Source: Clostridia bacterium
Lineage (GTDB): Bacteria > Bacillota > Clostridia > Christensenellales > Aristaeellaceae
Length of the DNA stretch: 64,000 nucleotides
Assembly: GCA_017512985.1 (NCBI GenBank)
Contig: JAFWEJ010000001.1
Location: 62,001 to 126,000 of the forward strand
Reading direction: 5' to 3'
Shown: positions 17,523 to 29,741 of the stretch, piece by piece
How the letters are laid out: every line of letters starts with the position of its first letter
Numbering within the stretch: the first letter of the stretch is position 1
Made by a program: the position numbers and the translations under genes
The notes under the pieces: model-generated
Database searches by the model: none
What the model was told of the DNA's origin: nothing
What the model saw: only the letters and a program-made list of their open reading frames with translations

Positions 17523-18629
17523 ATGCTGGAACTTGAACAATATGCCCAGGATATCGCGGGGATCCGGAAGAGTATCCTGGCGGCCGGCGAGGCTCTGCAC
17601 ATCGATCACATGAAGGAACAGATCGATGAACTGACCGAGGAAATGAATCAGCCGGAATTCTGGAACGATACAGACCGCTCTACCCGGGTGAACCAGAAGC
17701 TGGGCCATCTGAAGAACAAGCTGGCGCATTATGAGGGCCTGCTGAGCTCCGCGGATGACATTGACACGATGATGGAGCTTGCCCGCGAGGAGAACGACGA
17801 GGAAATGGCCCGGGAGATCGGCACGGAGCTGGCCAGCCTGAAGGAAAAAGCGGACGCGCTGGAGCTGGAGACCCTGATGCGGGGCGACTATGACGACAAC
17901 GACGCCGTGCTGAGCCTGCATGCAGGTGCCGGCGGCACTGAAGCCCAGGACTGGACCCAGATGCTGTACCGGATGTATACCCGCTACTGTGAGCGGATGG
18001 GCTTCGAAGTGAAGCTGCTGGATCTGCTGGACGGAGACGAGGCCGGCATCAAGAGCGTGACCTTTGAGGTCAGCGGTGACCACGCATACGGCTATCTCCG
18101 CGGCGAGAAGGGCGTGCACCGCCTTGTGCGGATCAGCCCGTTCGACGCCAATGCCCGCAGGCACACCAGCTTTTCCAGCCTGGATGTCGCGCCGATGATC
18201 GAGGACGAAGGCGACGAAATCAAGATCGACATGAAGTATGTCCGTGTGGATACCTACCACTCTTCCGGCGCCGGCGGCCAGAACGTCAACAAGACGAGTT
18301 CCGCCGTCCGTATGACCTATGTCAAGGATGACGTGACCATCGTGGTTGCCTGCCAGACGGAGCGCGACCAGGTGCAGAACCGTGCAACCTGCCTGAAGAT
18401 GCTGAAGGCCAGGCTGCTGGAACTGCGCGAGCGGGAAAAGGAACAGCAGATGGCGGATATCAAGGGCGAGATGAAGAAGATCGAATGGGGCAGCCAGATC
18501 CGTTCCTATGTATTCCAGCCCTATACGATGGTCAAGGATCACCGCACCAACTATGAGAGCGGAAACATTGACGACGTGATGAACGGAAACCTGGAAGGCT
18601 TCGTCACAGCGTACCTGAAGATGCAGTGA
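17523..18629 (+). CDS. prfB: Peptide chain release factor 2, without a programmed frameshift
   Basis: 368 residues from ATG 17523 with TGGAGGA upstream. The RF2 anticodon tripeptide SPF lies near residue 205 and the catalytic GGQ near 249 (GAGGQNVNKTSSAV). RF2 releases peptides at UGA and UAA. In most bacteria prfB is autoregulated by an in-frame UGA near codon 25 that needs +1 frameshifting; here the equivalent region reads straight through (EALHIDHMKEQ) with no in-frame stop, so that control is absent. The secA-prfB gap (17450-17522) holds a short AT-rich repeat of ATGAATTG but no clear terminator, so co-transcription with secA is likely. Confidence 0.97.
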   Translation: MLELEQYAQDIAGIRKSILAAGEALHIDHMKEQIDELTEEMNQPEFWNDTDRSTRVNQKLGHLKNKLAHYEGLLSSADDIDTMMELAREENDEEMAREIGTELASLKEKADALELETLMRGDYDDNDAVLSLHAGAGGTEAQDWTQMLYRMYTRYCERMGFEVKLLDLLDGDEAGIKSVTFEVSGDHAYGYLRGEKGVHRLVRISPFDANARRHTSFSSLDVAPMIEDEGDEIKIDMKYVRVDTYHSSGAGGQNVNKTSSAVRMTYVKDDVTIVVACQTERDQVQNRATCLKMLKARLLELREREKEQQMADIKGEMKKIEWGSQIRSYVFQPYTMVKDHRTNYESGNIDDVMNGNLEGFVTAYLKMQ

Positions 18630-18681
18630 TGAGGAAGCACACGCGCTTCAGCGTGATAACACAGAGAAAGAAGATGAAAGT

Positions 18682-19419
18682 ATGGAACGCGCCAGACGGA
18701 GGATCGCCGCGGTCATCGGATTCTGCCTGCTTTTCGCGCTGATCTCTTTTGCGGCTGCCGCCACGGTGTACAACATCGCGGGGGACCAGTCGCTGATTGC
18801 CGTGGAGATGCGCCGCCATACGTCGCCGAAAGTCACCGGTTTGCCGGATCAGCAGTATCCGGAAATGGGGCATATGATCGCCGATTACCTGATGGGGCGG
18901 CGGAATGATTTTCAGTATTATTTCACCGACAGCGACGGAAACATGGTCGTCTGCTTTTCCGCCCACGAGGAGAACCACATGGCGGATTGCCGCAGGCTGA
19001 TCGGGATCGCGGGAAGCTGCCGGTGGATCCTTGCAGGCGTTTCGCTGGTCCTGATCATCGCGGCTTTTGCCCTGCGGCAGTACGGGAAAAGCTTCGCGAA
19101 CGGCATGCTGGCGGGATTCTGCACAGCGGTGCTGATCTGCCTTGTGTGCCTGGCCTGGGGCCTGATGAGTTTTGACAACCTGTTCACGGCTTTCCACCGT
19201 CTGCTGTTTACCAATGAAGGCTGGATTCTGGATTCCCGGACGGATATGCTGATCCGGCTGATGCCGGCATCGTTCTTTGTGAGCATGGGAATCAAGGTGC
19301 TGCTGGCTGTGGTGGCCGTGGCGCTGGTATGCTTCACTGCGGCTATGACGATCCGGATGCTCGGAAACAGCGAAGTGAAGGAAGAACCGCAGGAAGAAGC
19401 GGCGGTTCAGGGCGTGTGA
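18682..19419 (+). CDS. DUF1461 / TIGR01906 integral membrane protein
   Basis: 245 residues. Helices at about 9-28, 108-127, 135-157 and 200-225. Between the first two helices lies a roughly 80-residue extracellular loop containing HEENHMADC, and a second loop holds FTAFHRLLFTNEGW, the best-conserved pattern of the DUF1461 family. Function unknown; family members often sit near housekeeping genes in Firmicutes. It lies 52 bases after prfB and 6 bases before tsaD, so it is part of the same operon. The start has only a weak ribosome binding site. Confidence 0.85.
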   Translation: MERARRRIAAVIGFCLLFALISFAAAATVYNIAGDQSLIAVEMRRHTSPKVTGLPDQQYPEMGHMIADYLMGRRNDFQYYFTDSDGNMVVCFSAHEENHMADCRRLIGIAGSCRWILAGVSLVLIIAAFALRQYGKSFANGMLAGFCTAVLICLVCLAWGLMSFDNLFTAFHRLLFTNEGWILDSRTDMLIRLMPASFFVSMGIKVLLAVVAVALVCFTAAMTIRMLGNSEVKEEPQEEAAVQGV

Positions 19420-19425
19420 AGCAAA

Positions 19426-20493
19426 ATGGACTATGAAGAGAGAAGCCGCGCGCAGGCGGCGGCAATAAAACAGCAGGAAACAGTGCGGATTCTGGCGCTG
19501 GAGACCAGCTGCGATGAGACGGCGGCTGCCGTGGTGGAGAACGGCCGGAAGATCCTGAGCAATGTGGTGTTCAGCCAGATTGACCTTCATGAACTGTATG
19601 GCGGAGTGGTCCCGGAGATCGCCAGCCGTGCGCATATGGAGGCCTGCGACCGGGTGGTGGATCAGGCGCTCCGGGAAGCCAGCCTGGGCCTGCAGGAAAT
19701 CGATGCCCTGGCTGTGACAAAGGGCCCCGGCCTGGTGGGCGCGCTGCTGACAGGCGTCAACTGCATGAAGGGACTTGCTTTTGCGGCGGGGAAGCCGCTG
19801 GTGGGGGTCAACCACATCGAGGGCCACGTCAGCGCAAATTATCTCAGCCATCCGGAACTGGAGCCGCCTTTCCTGTGCCTGGTCGTATCCGGCGGCCACA
19901 GCCACCTGGTGGAGGTATCGGATTACGGCACCTACCGCCTGCTGGGCCAGACGGTGGACGACGCTGCGGGTGAGGCCTTTGACAAGGCGGCCCGGGCGCT
20001 GGGACTGCCCTATCCGGGCGGCCCGCGGATTGACGCCCTCGCGGAGGAAGGCGACCCGGAAGCCTTTACCCTGCCCAGCCCGAAAACGGACGGGCGCTAC
20101 GACTACAGCTTCAGCGGGCTGAAGACGGCGTTCATGAACACGGTGCACACCCTGGAGCAGCGGGGCGAGACCCTGCCGAAGGCGGATCTGGCGGCCAGCT
20201 TTCGCCGGGCAGTCTGCCGGGAGCTGACGGGCAAAGCGAAACTGCTCCTGCAGGAGCGGGGGATCGAAGGGTATCACGGGTTTGCCCTGGCGGGCGGAGT
20301 ATCCGCCAACCGGGAGCTGCGGCGAATGGCTGCGGAAATGTGCGGAGCGCTGAATATTCCGCTGTTTATGCCGGAACTGCACCTGTGCACGGACAACGGC
20401 GCGATGATCGGCAGCGCGGCCTACTACCGGCTGATGAACGGAGAACTGGCGGGACTGGATCTGAACGCCATGCCCGCATTAAGACTGGTCTGA
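19426..20493 (+). CDS. tsaD: tRNA N6-adenosine threonylcarbamoyltransferase TsaD
   Basis: 355 residues. The Kae1/TsaD core is clear: LALETSCDETAAAV, the metal-binding HIEGH near residue 131, VSGGHSHLV and a C-terminal DNGAMIG. It transfers threonylcarbamoyl from TsaC product to A37 of ANN-decoding tRNAs, working with TsaB and TsaE, which are not in this window. The annotated ATG 19426 has a poor ribosome binding site and gives about 20 extra N-terminal residues; a GTG at 19483 (preceded by AGGA) would start the protein where most TsaD proteins start. Either is possible. Confidence 0.95.
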   Translation: MDYEERSRAQAAAIKQQETVRILALETSCDETAAAVVENGRKILSNVVFSQIDLHELYGGVVPEIASRAHMEACDRVVDQALREASLGLQEIDALAVTKGPGLVGALLTGVNCMKGLAFAAGKPLVGVNHIEGHVSANYLSHPELEPPFLCLVVSGGHSHLVEVSDYGTYRLLGQTVDDAAGEAFDKAARALGLPYPGGPRIDALAEEGDPEAFTLPSPKTDGRYDYSFSGLKTAFMNTVHTLEQRGETLPKADLAASFRRAVCRELTGKAKLLLQERGIEGYHGFALAGGVSANRELRRMAAEMCGALNIPLFMPELHLCTDNGAMIGSAAYYRLMNGELAGLDLNAMPALRLV

Positions 20494-20514
20494 GCATTTG
20501 ATGAAAGGACACAT

Positions 20515-21711
20515 ATGGACATGGGGGAAGCGATGACATGCTGGAACCAGTACGGTTTCGCGACGGATGTCTTTGACAAATACCGGGAAGCGGTCAGGAA
20601 GAGCAACAGCGGAGCAGTGAAGGTGCTCAGCATCGCGGCCATTGCTGATGCGGTCCTGATGACTGTGTTCGGGGTGCTTCATCAGCCGGGCATGACGTTC
20701 GCGGATGACCTGAATGCATCGATGCCCCTGTCAGGTCTCTGGCTCTGCATTTTTCTGCTTCTTGCCGGCGTGGCCGGTGTGATCGTTTCATTCCAGGAAA
20801 ACTCCTCAAGAACAGGCCTGCTGGTTACGGGATACCTGATCTCCGTCGGGTTCTACGGGCTTGCCATCTTCGGTACGGTGACCATGAACACGGACGCTTT
20901 CTGGATCGGTACCCAGGTGGCGGTCGGCTGCTTCCTGCTGGATTATGCCTGGCACGTCGGGGTCCTTCAGCTGGCATCCTATGTTGCCCTGCATTTTGCG
21001 TGGAACGCGGGTGGCGTCACGGCAGACTCCACGCGGCTGCTGTTCAGCACCCTGTTTCTGGTGGTTGGCCTGGTCACTTTCTACACCATGAACCATACAA
21101 GGGTCACCCTGATTATGGGCAGGGAGGAAAGCCGCAGGCAGGCGGACACGGACCTGCTGACAGGCCTGACGATCCGCATCGCCGCCCAGCAGGAGATTGA
21201 GGAACACCTGAAGACAGATGATCACGGCGTGATGATGCTGCTGGACCTGGACCGTTTCAAGAGCGTGAACGACCGGCTCGGCCACCAGATGGGCGACAAG
21301 GTGCTGGTGGACGTCGCGGCGGACCTGAAGAAGATGTTCCGCAATTCCGACGTGCTGAGCCGGCTGGGCGGGGACGAGTTTGTGGTCTACCTCAAGAGCG
21401 TGCCGGAGAAGGACTGGGCGCTGCAGCGCGCCTCCCAGGTCGTGCGGGAAGTCCGCCGCTGGGTCGGCAACGGCACAACAAACATCCAGGTGACCGCCAG
21501 CGTCGGTATCGTGATGACGGACATGGTCGCCCGGAATTACGACGACCTGTACCGCGCGGCGGATATCGCCATGTACAATGCCAAGCATGAGGGCGGCAAC
21601 AAGGCCCTGTTCTATTCTGCGGATATGCTGGACAACCGGGAAACGGTGGAAGGCCCCGTACGGATCGAAGCGCCCGGCCGGAACGGGGAAACAGGTTCCG
21701 CTGCGAGATAA
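20515..21711 (+). CDS. Membrane diguanylate cyclase (GGDEF)
   Basis: 398 residues from ATG 20515 with AAAGGA upstream. Five or six membrane helices (about 35-55, 73-92, 101-120, 130-165, 173-192) form an uncharacterised N-terminal sensor. The GGDEF domain follows with [10 protein letters not shown], the intact active site GGDEF at 285-289, and an allosteric inhibitory site RNSD (276-279), so the enzyme should be active and product-inhibited. It makes cyclic di-GMP from two GTP. It is in the same gene run as the HD-GYP protein at 24572, which should degrade the same messenger. Confidence 0.93.
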   Translation: MDMGEAMTCWNQYGFATDVFDKYREAVRKSNSGAVKVLSIAAIADAVLMTVFGVLHQPGMTFADDLNASMPLSGLWLCIFLLLAGVAGVIVSFQENSSRTGLLVTGYLISVGFYGLAIFGTVTMNTDAFWIGTQVAVGCFLLDYAWHVGVLQLASYVALHFAWNAGGVTADSTRLLFSTLFLVVGLVTFYTMNHTRVTLIMGREESRRQADTDLLTGLTIRIAAQQEIEEHLKTDDHGVMMLLDLDRFKSVNDRLGHQMGDKVLVDVAADLKKMFRNSDVLSRLGGDEFVVYLKSVPEKDWALQRASQVVREVRRWVGNGTTNIQVTASVGIVMTDMVARNYDDLYRAADIAMYNAKHEGGNKALFYSADMLDNRETVEGPVRIEAPGRNGETGSAAR

Positions 21712-21717
21712 CAAGCT

Positions 21718-24540
<2,823 letters not shown>

Positions 24541-24571
24541 CATTGACCGGACACGGAAGGGACGGAGCCAG

Positions 24572-26653
24572 ATGGAACGGATCAGGAAAAGGGTAAAGGA
24601 ATATACAGGGTTTGCGGTGCTGCTGATCCTTTATATTGCCGTGGCTGTATTCACGCCGGGCCTTTCGCGCTCCCAGGAGATGATTGTCATCGGGAACGCC
24701 CGGCTGCCGGTTTCGGCGCTTACCGGCGCCGTTTCGTCGCTGTCCAACATCTGTATCATCCTCCTGGTGCTGATTTACGGAAAAACGGGCTTCATTGTTT
24801 CGGTTCCCCTTCTGCTGATCCAGTTCCCGGTGATGTTCAAAAACATCATCATTGAGGGGAACCTGGGCAGTTTCCCGGGTTTCTTTACCAACCTGCTGGC
24901 TTTAATCGCGATCATCATCATCCACACCCGCAACAGGCGGATCAGGGAATACCAGCGGGTTGAGGTGGAACAGCTGAAGGAAAAACAGCAGCTCGCGCAG
25001 CGCCTGTTCGAGCAGACGGTCACGGCGCTTGTTACAGCGATCGACGCCAAGGACGAGTATTCCCACGGCCACTCCATCCGGGTGGCGGAATACGCGGAGC
25101 GCATTGCCTGGATGATGGGCAAGAATGAAGAGGAGTGCCGCAGGGTCTATTACGCCGGCCTCCTGCACGATGTCGGCAAACTGGGCATCTCGGACGGCAT
25201 CATCAACAAGAAGAGCGTCCTGACGCCGGAAGAATACGAAGTAATCAAGGAGCACCCCGTGCTGGGCGACCAGATCCTGTCCAGTATCACGGACTATCCG
25301 TATATCCGTATCGGCGCTCATTACCATCATGAGCGCTACGACGGCCTGGGCTATCCGGAAGGCCTGAAGGGCAAGGAGATCCCGGAAATCGCGCGGATCA
25401 TTTCCGTGGCGGACGCATACGATACCCTGTCTTCCAACCGGAGCTACCGCAGCGCCGTTCCCCAGCAGCTGATCCGCGAGGAGATCGTTGCGGGTGCCGG
25501 CACCCAGTTCGATCCGGAGATTGCCATGATCATGCGCCACATGATCGACCTGGACAGCGAATACAATATGCAGGAGCAGGAAGCGGTGAAGGAGCTTGCA
25601 GGAGACCGCGAGATGCACTGTGTCGGATATAAGAGCGAGATCTCTGAAGGCGTGATCGTCAGGCAGAACCTGACGAAGATCAGCCTGACCAGCCGGGCGG
25701 AGGATCCGGAGGAAGGGCCGGCGGAACCGGCGATCCTTTTGTTTGATTCCCTGGACGCCAGGCCGCATACCGCGGAGCAGGAGATCCGCGACCTCATCTA
25801 TGAAGAATTCTGCGAGATCCGGCTCGGCGGCGAGGTTGTGAACCACACGGCGCGGGCTGTGAAGACAACCGTGACGGAGCACGCGGCGGCCGCGGAAACG
25901 GCAGACAGGACGAACTGGGAGATCGAGGCGGTCAAGTGCAAGGATCATGTGCTCATCCGGGTCGACGACGGCCGGAGGATGACGGAAGTGACCGTCGCGA
26001 TGCCGGACAATTCCCGCTATGCCTATATTGCGCTGACCGGAAAGAACTGCTTTATCAGTGATATCCATATCGACAAGGCGCGGGATCCGGTGCCGGACAA
26101 CTATATCCCGCGGATCGCGGAAGCCATTTCCTATCTTGACGGTCCCGAGGGAGACCTGCCGAACATCCAGGTTGACAGTGTCCGCAGCGCCTGTACGCCC
26201 GGCGTGCCCGTGACGGACGGGATGGTACTCTCCTTCCATACAATGAGCCTGCCCGCGGCCAGGCTGATCTGGCACTGCCCCTATGTTGTGTTGTTCCATT
26301 CCGCGGACGGGACGGTGAACGGACCGGATTACCGGGAGTATTCCGTGGTACGCCTGGACGGCGAGGACTGGGAAAACGAAGAAAACGTACCGAACCGTGT
26401 TACAGTAACCCGGGAGGCTGATTTCAGGGGCTGGGATGCCTGGAAGCAGGGAAACAAGGCGGGTATCGACTGCACCGTGGAATTCCGGCGCGAAGGGAAC
26501 AGCATCACTGTCAGCACCCGGAACCTCGGCCTGTCCGTTCAGGGCGTCACGATGTTTCCGGCCGGACTGCAGGAAGGAAAGGGTACCGTTTACGCAGCCC
26601 TGACGGGCGACCAGTGCGCCCTGACCGATATCCGGATTTCCCGGAAAGCGTAA
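24572..26653 (+). CDS. Membrane HD-GYP phosphodiesterase with an unusual C-terminal half
   Basis: 693 residues. Four membrane helices (about 13-28, 47-68, 72-92, 104-118), a short coiled coil, then an HD-GYP domain with metal ligands in SHGHS (164-168), HD at 199-200 and HHERYDGLGYP at 252-262. The intact motifs predict hydrolysis of cyclic di-GMP. After residue 330 comes about 360 residues not explained by HD-GYP: an unassigned segment and two stretches ending in nearly the same motif, YIALTGKNCFISDIHI and YAALTGDQCALTDIRI, suggesting two tandem beta-sandwich domains. Because the N-terminal helices put the catalytic domain inside the cell, this part is probably cytoplasmic too. It lies 32 bases after uvrA. 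Confidence 0.9.
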   Translation: MERIRKRVKEYTGFAVLLILYIAVAVFTPGLSRSQEMIVIGNARLPVSALTGAVSSLSNICIILLVLIYGKTGFIVSVPLLLIQFPVMFKNIIIEGNLGSFPGFFTNLLALIAIIIIHTRNRRIREYQRVEVEQLKEKQQLAQRLFEQTVTALVTAIDAKDEYSHGHSIRVAEYAERIAWMMGKNEEECRRVYYAGLLHDVGKLGISDGIINKKSVLTPEEYEVIKEHPVLGDQILSSITDYPYIRIGAHYHHERYDGLGYPEGLKGKEIPEIARIISVADAYDTLSSNRSYRSAVPQQLIREEIVAGAGTQFDPEIAMIMRHMIDLDSEYNMQEQEAVKELAGDREMHCVGYKSEISEGVIVRQNLTKISLTSRAEDPEEGPAEPAILLFDSLDARPHTAEQEIRDLIYEEFCEIRLGGEVVNHTARAVKTTVTEHAAAAETADRTNWEIEAVKCKDHVLIRVDDGRRMTEVTVAMPDNSRYAYIALTGKNCFISDIHIDKARDPVPDNYIPRIAEAISYLDGPEGDLPNIQVDSVRSACTPGVPVTDGMVLSFHTMSLPAARLIWHCPYVVLFHSADGTVNGPDYREYSVVRLDGEDWENEENVPNRVTVTREADFRGWDAWKQGNKAGIDCTVEFRREGNSITVSTRNLGLSVQGVTMFPAGLQEGKGTVYAALTGDQCALTDIRISRKA

Positions 26654-26658
26654 TGGGC

Positions 26659-26705
26659 CCGGATCCTTCTTCCGCATTGACAAACAAGGATCCGGAAGCT
26701 AAAAT
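26659..26705 (+). promoter_or_regulatory. purA promoter embedded in a 10-bp inverted repeat
   Basis: -35 TTGACA (26677-26682), 17-bp spacer, -10 TAAAAT (26700-26705). CCGGATCCTT (26659-26668) and its complement AAGGATCCGG (26686-26695) flank the -35. The repeat could be an operator or the terminator of the upstream HD-GYP gene; it lacks a T-tract. Confidence 0.7.
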
Positions 26706-26761
26706 GGCGGTACAGAAAAGCTTTATATTGATCGGGAATGAACCCGGAAGGAGATAGAACG

Positions 26762-28030
26762 ATGGCCTGCACAGCGATCGTGGGAATCAACTGGGGCGAT
26801 GAAGGAAAGGGCAGGATGGTGGACCTGCTGACCGAGGCGTTCGACATCGTCGTGCGCTTTCAGGGCGGCGCCAACGCCGGCCATACCCTCATCAACCAAT
26901 ACGGCAAATTTGACCTGCACCTGCTTCCATCAGGTGTTTGCCGCCCCGGCGTGGTCAATATTCTGGGCAACGGCGTCGCGCTGGATCCGGAAACGCTGAT
27001 CAGGGAGATTGAAGCCCAGCGGGGAATCAGCATCACGCCGGACAACCTCATGATCAGCGAACGGGCGTCCCTGCTGCTTCCCTGGCATCATCAGCTGGAT
27101 GTACTGGAGGAGGCGCGGACGAGCAAACACGCCGACGGATCCACCAAGCAGGGGATTGCGCCTTTCTATTCCGACAAGAACCAGAAAAAAACCATCCTGG
27201 CCGGGGAACTGTTTTACCCGGAACGGCTGAAGAAGCACCTGAAGGAGCTGTGCGCCTGGAAAAACCTGACGCTGGAGAAAGTGTACGGCGCCGAACCCGT
27301 CAGCGAGAAGGAACTGAACACCTGGCTCAATGAATACTGCGAGCGGATTAAGCCTTTCATCCGGGATACCCGCTCCTATCTGATCAAGGCGGAGAGCGAC
27401 CACAAGCGCATCCTGTTCGAGGCGCAGCTCGGTGCTCTGCGGGACCTGGATTTCGGTATCTATCCCTACACGACCTCTGTCAGTACCCTGGCGTCCTACG
27501 CGCCGATCGGCGCGGGTGTGCCCGGCGTGGAGATCGACCGGGTTATCGGCGTTACCAAATCTTATTCCACCTGCGTAGGAAATGGGCCGTTCGTCTGTGA
27601 GTATACCGGGAAGGATGCTGACGCCTGGCTTGAGATGTGCCATGAGTCCAACGAAGGCGGTCGTCCTGTCCGCATTGGGCCGATCGACCTGGTGGCGACC
27701 AAATACGGCGTTGAGGTGCAGGCCGCGACCGAACTGGCGATGACCAAGCTGGACGTGCTCAGCAGCCTGGATGAGATCCCGCTGTGCGTAGGTTATAAGC
27801 TGAACGGCGAGATCATCACGGAGATGCCTTTCCCCGCCGCGCTTGAAAAGTGCGAGCCGGTCTATGAGACCATGAAGGGCTGGAAATGCAATATCTGCGG
27901 CATCCGCAACTGGTGGGAGCTGCCGGAGGAAGCGAAAGCCTTTGTAAACCGCGTCGAGCAGACCGTCGGACAGGTCATCCGCTGGATCTCCGTCGGACCG
28001 GAACGCCACAGCATCATCCGCCGCGGATAA
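26762..28030 (+). CDS. purA: Adenylosuccinate synthetase
   Basis: 422 residues from ATG 26762 with AAGGAGA upstream; an in-frame ATG at 26738 has no ribosome binding site and would precede the conserved N-terminus. GTP-binding GDEGKG lies near residues 12-17 and FQGGANAGHT near 35-44. The enzyme joins IMP and aspartate using GTP, the first committed step to AMP. The sequence resembles the PurA-like subgroup rather than the closest B. subtilis form, judging by the insertion CAWKNLTLEKVYG. Single-gene unit with its own promoter and terminator. Confidence 0.95.
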   Translation: MACTAIVGINWGDEGKGRMVDLLTEAFDIVVRFQGGANAGHTLINQYGKFDLHLLPSGVCRPGVVNILGNGVALDPETLIREIEAQRGISITPDNLMISERASLLLPWHHQLDVLEEARTSKHADGSTKQGIAPFYSDKNQKKTILAGELFYPERLKKHLKELCAWKNLTLEKVYGAEPVSEKELNTWLNEYCERIKPFIRDTRSYLIKAESDHKRILFEAQLGALRDLDFGIYPYTTSVSTLASYAPIGAGVPGVEIDRVIGVTKSYSTCVGNGPFVCEYTGKDADAWLEMCHESNEGGRPVRIGPIDLVATKYGVEVQAATELAMTKLDVLSSLDEIPLCVGYKLNGEIITEMPFPAALEKCEPVYETMKGWKCNICGIRNWWELPEEAKAFVNRVEQTVGQVIRWISVGPERHSIIRRG

Positions 28031-28047
28031 CACAGCCGGCACATATT

Positions 28048-28084
28048 AAAACTGGTCCTCTGCATCGCAGGGGACCGGTTTTAA
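28048..28084 (+). terminator. purA terminator
   Basis: AAACTGGTCCTCTGC pairs with GCAGGGGACCGGTTT (one G-U pair) around ATC, followed by TTAATT. Confidence 0.9.
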
Positions 28085-28112
28085 TTGCATCTCAGCATAT
28101 ATACAGTGATTG

Positions 28113-28155
28113 AAAAATTGCCTGCCGGGATTATTCAGGGCATCACCGGCAGGCA
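28113..28155 (-). terminator. Terminator of the small secreted protein gene
   Basis: TGCCTGCCGG (28119-28128) and CCGGCAGGCA (28146-28155) form a perfect 10-bp stem. Read on the minus strand it is followed by ATTTTTC, so it ends the gene at 28276. The 28156-28275 stretch shows nothing else. Confidence 0.8.
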
Positions 28156-28275
28156 ACGGGTTATGCCTGTGATTCAGGCGGAAAATGAAATGATCTGTTC
28201 AGACGGCTGTTTTATCACGGAGTCATCGGAAAGCAGGCATATCCGCTGCTTCAGACGCGCATGCCGCAGACCTGG

Positions 28276-28779
28276 TCATTCCGGTATCAGCGCAAGATTG
28301 TTTGAATGCAGGAATCCACAGGTTCTGTCATTTGTTGTGACAAAGTACCAGAGGCCGCCGTTGGAATAGCAGCTGAAGTAGACATAAACCGTTACATTTG
28401 AGTGAAGTTTCCGGACAATGGACGGATCTTCATAGCTTGGGCGGGTAAACCCGTGGGCAGACCACCAGTCGAACACATAGGTTCCCTTTGCGTTCGGGTA
28501 TGTGCGAAGGTTTGCGCCTTTGCTGCCGGTGATGCCCAGACAGCCGACCCATGTGCCGTTGTAAGCGGAACTGATATCAGACACGTCCTGAAGAACGGAG
28601 AGCGGGAAATTGTGATCTGCAAGGTAGTTATTAAATGTTACCGAGCTGTGAGGAATCGGGTTTCCATATTCGTCCAGCCGCCACACTTCCCGTCCGTCAT
28701 ACCAGTATCCGTCCGCGTTTGCGCAAATCGCTGCCATAAGAACCATGAGCACAACAAATATAACCGTAATCCGTTTCAT
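28276..28779 (-). CDS. Small secreted protein with an SH3-like C-terminal domain
   Basis: 167 residues. ATG 28779 was chosen because AAGGAG lies 6 bases upstream and the protein then starts with a clean signal peptide (MKRITVIF, cleavage near NADG, residue 22). A central segment is followed by about 85 residues resembling a degenerate bacterial SH3 domain (GANLRTYPNAKG, then WYFVTTNDRTCGFL). SH3b domains usually bind cell-wall peptides. It belongs to the same broad class as the SH3b proteins at 51409, 57443 and 60553 but is clearly distant from them. It is alone on its strand. Confidence 0.65.
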   Translation of the reverse strand: MKRITVIFVVLMVLMAAICANADGYWYDGREVWRLDEYGNPIPHSSVTFNNYLADHNFPLSVLQDVSDISSAYNGTWVGCLGITGSKGANLRTYPNAKGTYVFDWWSAHGFTRPSYEDPSIVRKLHSNVTVYVYFSCYSNGGLWYFVTTNDRTCGFLHSNNLALIPE

Positions 28780-28798
28780 ATTGTCTCCTTCCTGATTG

Positions 28799-28856
28799 TA
28801 TTGGAAAAATGTGAGGCACGCATAGTATATTATTACAATACAATACTTTTCCAATA
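28799..28856 (-). promoter_or_regulatory. Promoter of the small secreted protein, flanked by a 10-bp inverted repeat
   Basis: -35 TTGGAA (28849-28854 on the minus strand), 16-bp spacer, -10 TAATAT (28827-28832). TATTGGAAAA (28799-28808) and TTTTCCAATA (28847-28856) are exact inverted copies bracketing it, suggesting a dimeric regulator or a loop. Confidence 0.5.
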
Positions 28857-28921
28857 ATATCAAATGGAATTTGCAGTACTGATGCGGTTTTGGGGCGGAT
28901 TCCTTTTCAATCCCTTTTTCC

Positions 28922-28951
28922 TTGACTCATCAGTTTTTTCAATGCTATAAT
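28922..28951 (+). promoter_or_regulatory. yebC promoter
   Basis: -35 TTGACT (28922-28927), 18-bp spacer, -10 TATAAT (28946-28951). Confidence 0.75.
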
Positions 28952-28994
28952 GTCCTGTATTTTCAATATCTGTATCAATTCTGGGAGGGATACG

Positions 28995-29741
28995 ATGTCC
29001 GGGCATTCCAAGTGGCATAATATTCAGGCAAAAAAAGGCAAGGCTGACGCGCAGCGCGGCGCGGTATTCACCAAGATTGGCCGTGAGATTGCCATCGCTG
29101 TCCGTGAAGGCGGCGCCAATCCGGAATCCAACGGCAAACTGCGGGATATCATCGCCAAGGCCAAAGCCAACAACATGCCGAATGATAATATCCAGCGTTC
29201 CATCAAAAAGGCCAGCGGCGAGCTGAGCAACGTGGTCTACGAAGAGATCACCTACGAAGGATACGCCCCCGGCGGCGTGGCGGTCATCGTGGACTGCATT
29301 TCCGACAACCGCAACCGCACCGCCAGCGACGTGCGCCACTGCTTCGCCAAATACGGCGGCAATCTGGGCACCACCGGTTCCGTCGGTTTCATGTTTGACG
29401 AACGGGGCGTGCTCGTGGTCGAGCGCGAACCCGGCAGCGATGAGGACGAAATGATGATGATCGCCCTGGACGCCGGTGCGGAGGACGTCAAGGTGGACGA
29501 AGACGTCTTCGAGATTTATACCGCTCCCAACGACTTCAGCACGGTTCGGGAGAATCTGGAGAAGCAGGGCCTCACCTTCCTCTCCGCGGAGGTCGCGAAG
29601 ATCCCGCAGAACACCGTGGCCGTGACCGATCCGGATACCGTTCTGAAGATCCAGAAGATGCTGGACCTGCTGGAGGAGAACGACGACGTGCAGAACGTGT
29701 TCCACAACGCGGACCTGCCGGACGAAGAAGATGAGGAGTAA
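28995..29741 (+). CDS. yebC: YebC/PmpR (TACO1) family protein
   Basis: 248 residues from ATG 28995 with GGGAGGG upstream; the protein starts with the family hallmark [19 protein letters not shown]. All three domains of the family are present (helical N-terminus, then two alpha/beta domains with [14 protein letters not shown]). Members act as translation factors that relieve stalling at proline stretches or as DNA-binding regulators; in bacteria both have been reported. Probably a single-gene unit: own promoter upstream and an interspersed repeat downstream. Confidence 0.95.
   Translation: MSGHSKWHNIQAKKGKADAQRGAVFTKIGREIAIAVREGGANPESNGKLRDIIAKAKANNMPNDNIQRSIKKASGELSNVVYEEITYEGYAPGGVAVIVDCISDNRNRTASDVRHCFAKYGGNLGTTGSVGFMFDERGVLVVEREPGSDEDEMMMIALDAGAEDVKVDEDVFEIYTAPNDFSTVRENLEKQGLTFLSAEVAKIPQNTVAVTDPDTVLKIQKMLDLLEENDDVQNVFHNADLPDEEDEE

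Noticed and set aside
24902-26683. 593-residue open frame on the minus strand
   Set aside because: Antisense of the HD-GYP gene; composition is that of a shadow frame.
28085-28369. 94-residue plus-strand frame between purA and the small secreted gene
   Set aside because: It crosses the terminator of, and then runs antisense to, the real minus-strand gene; no ribosome binding site.
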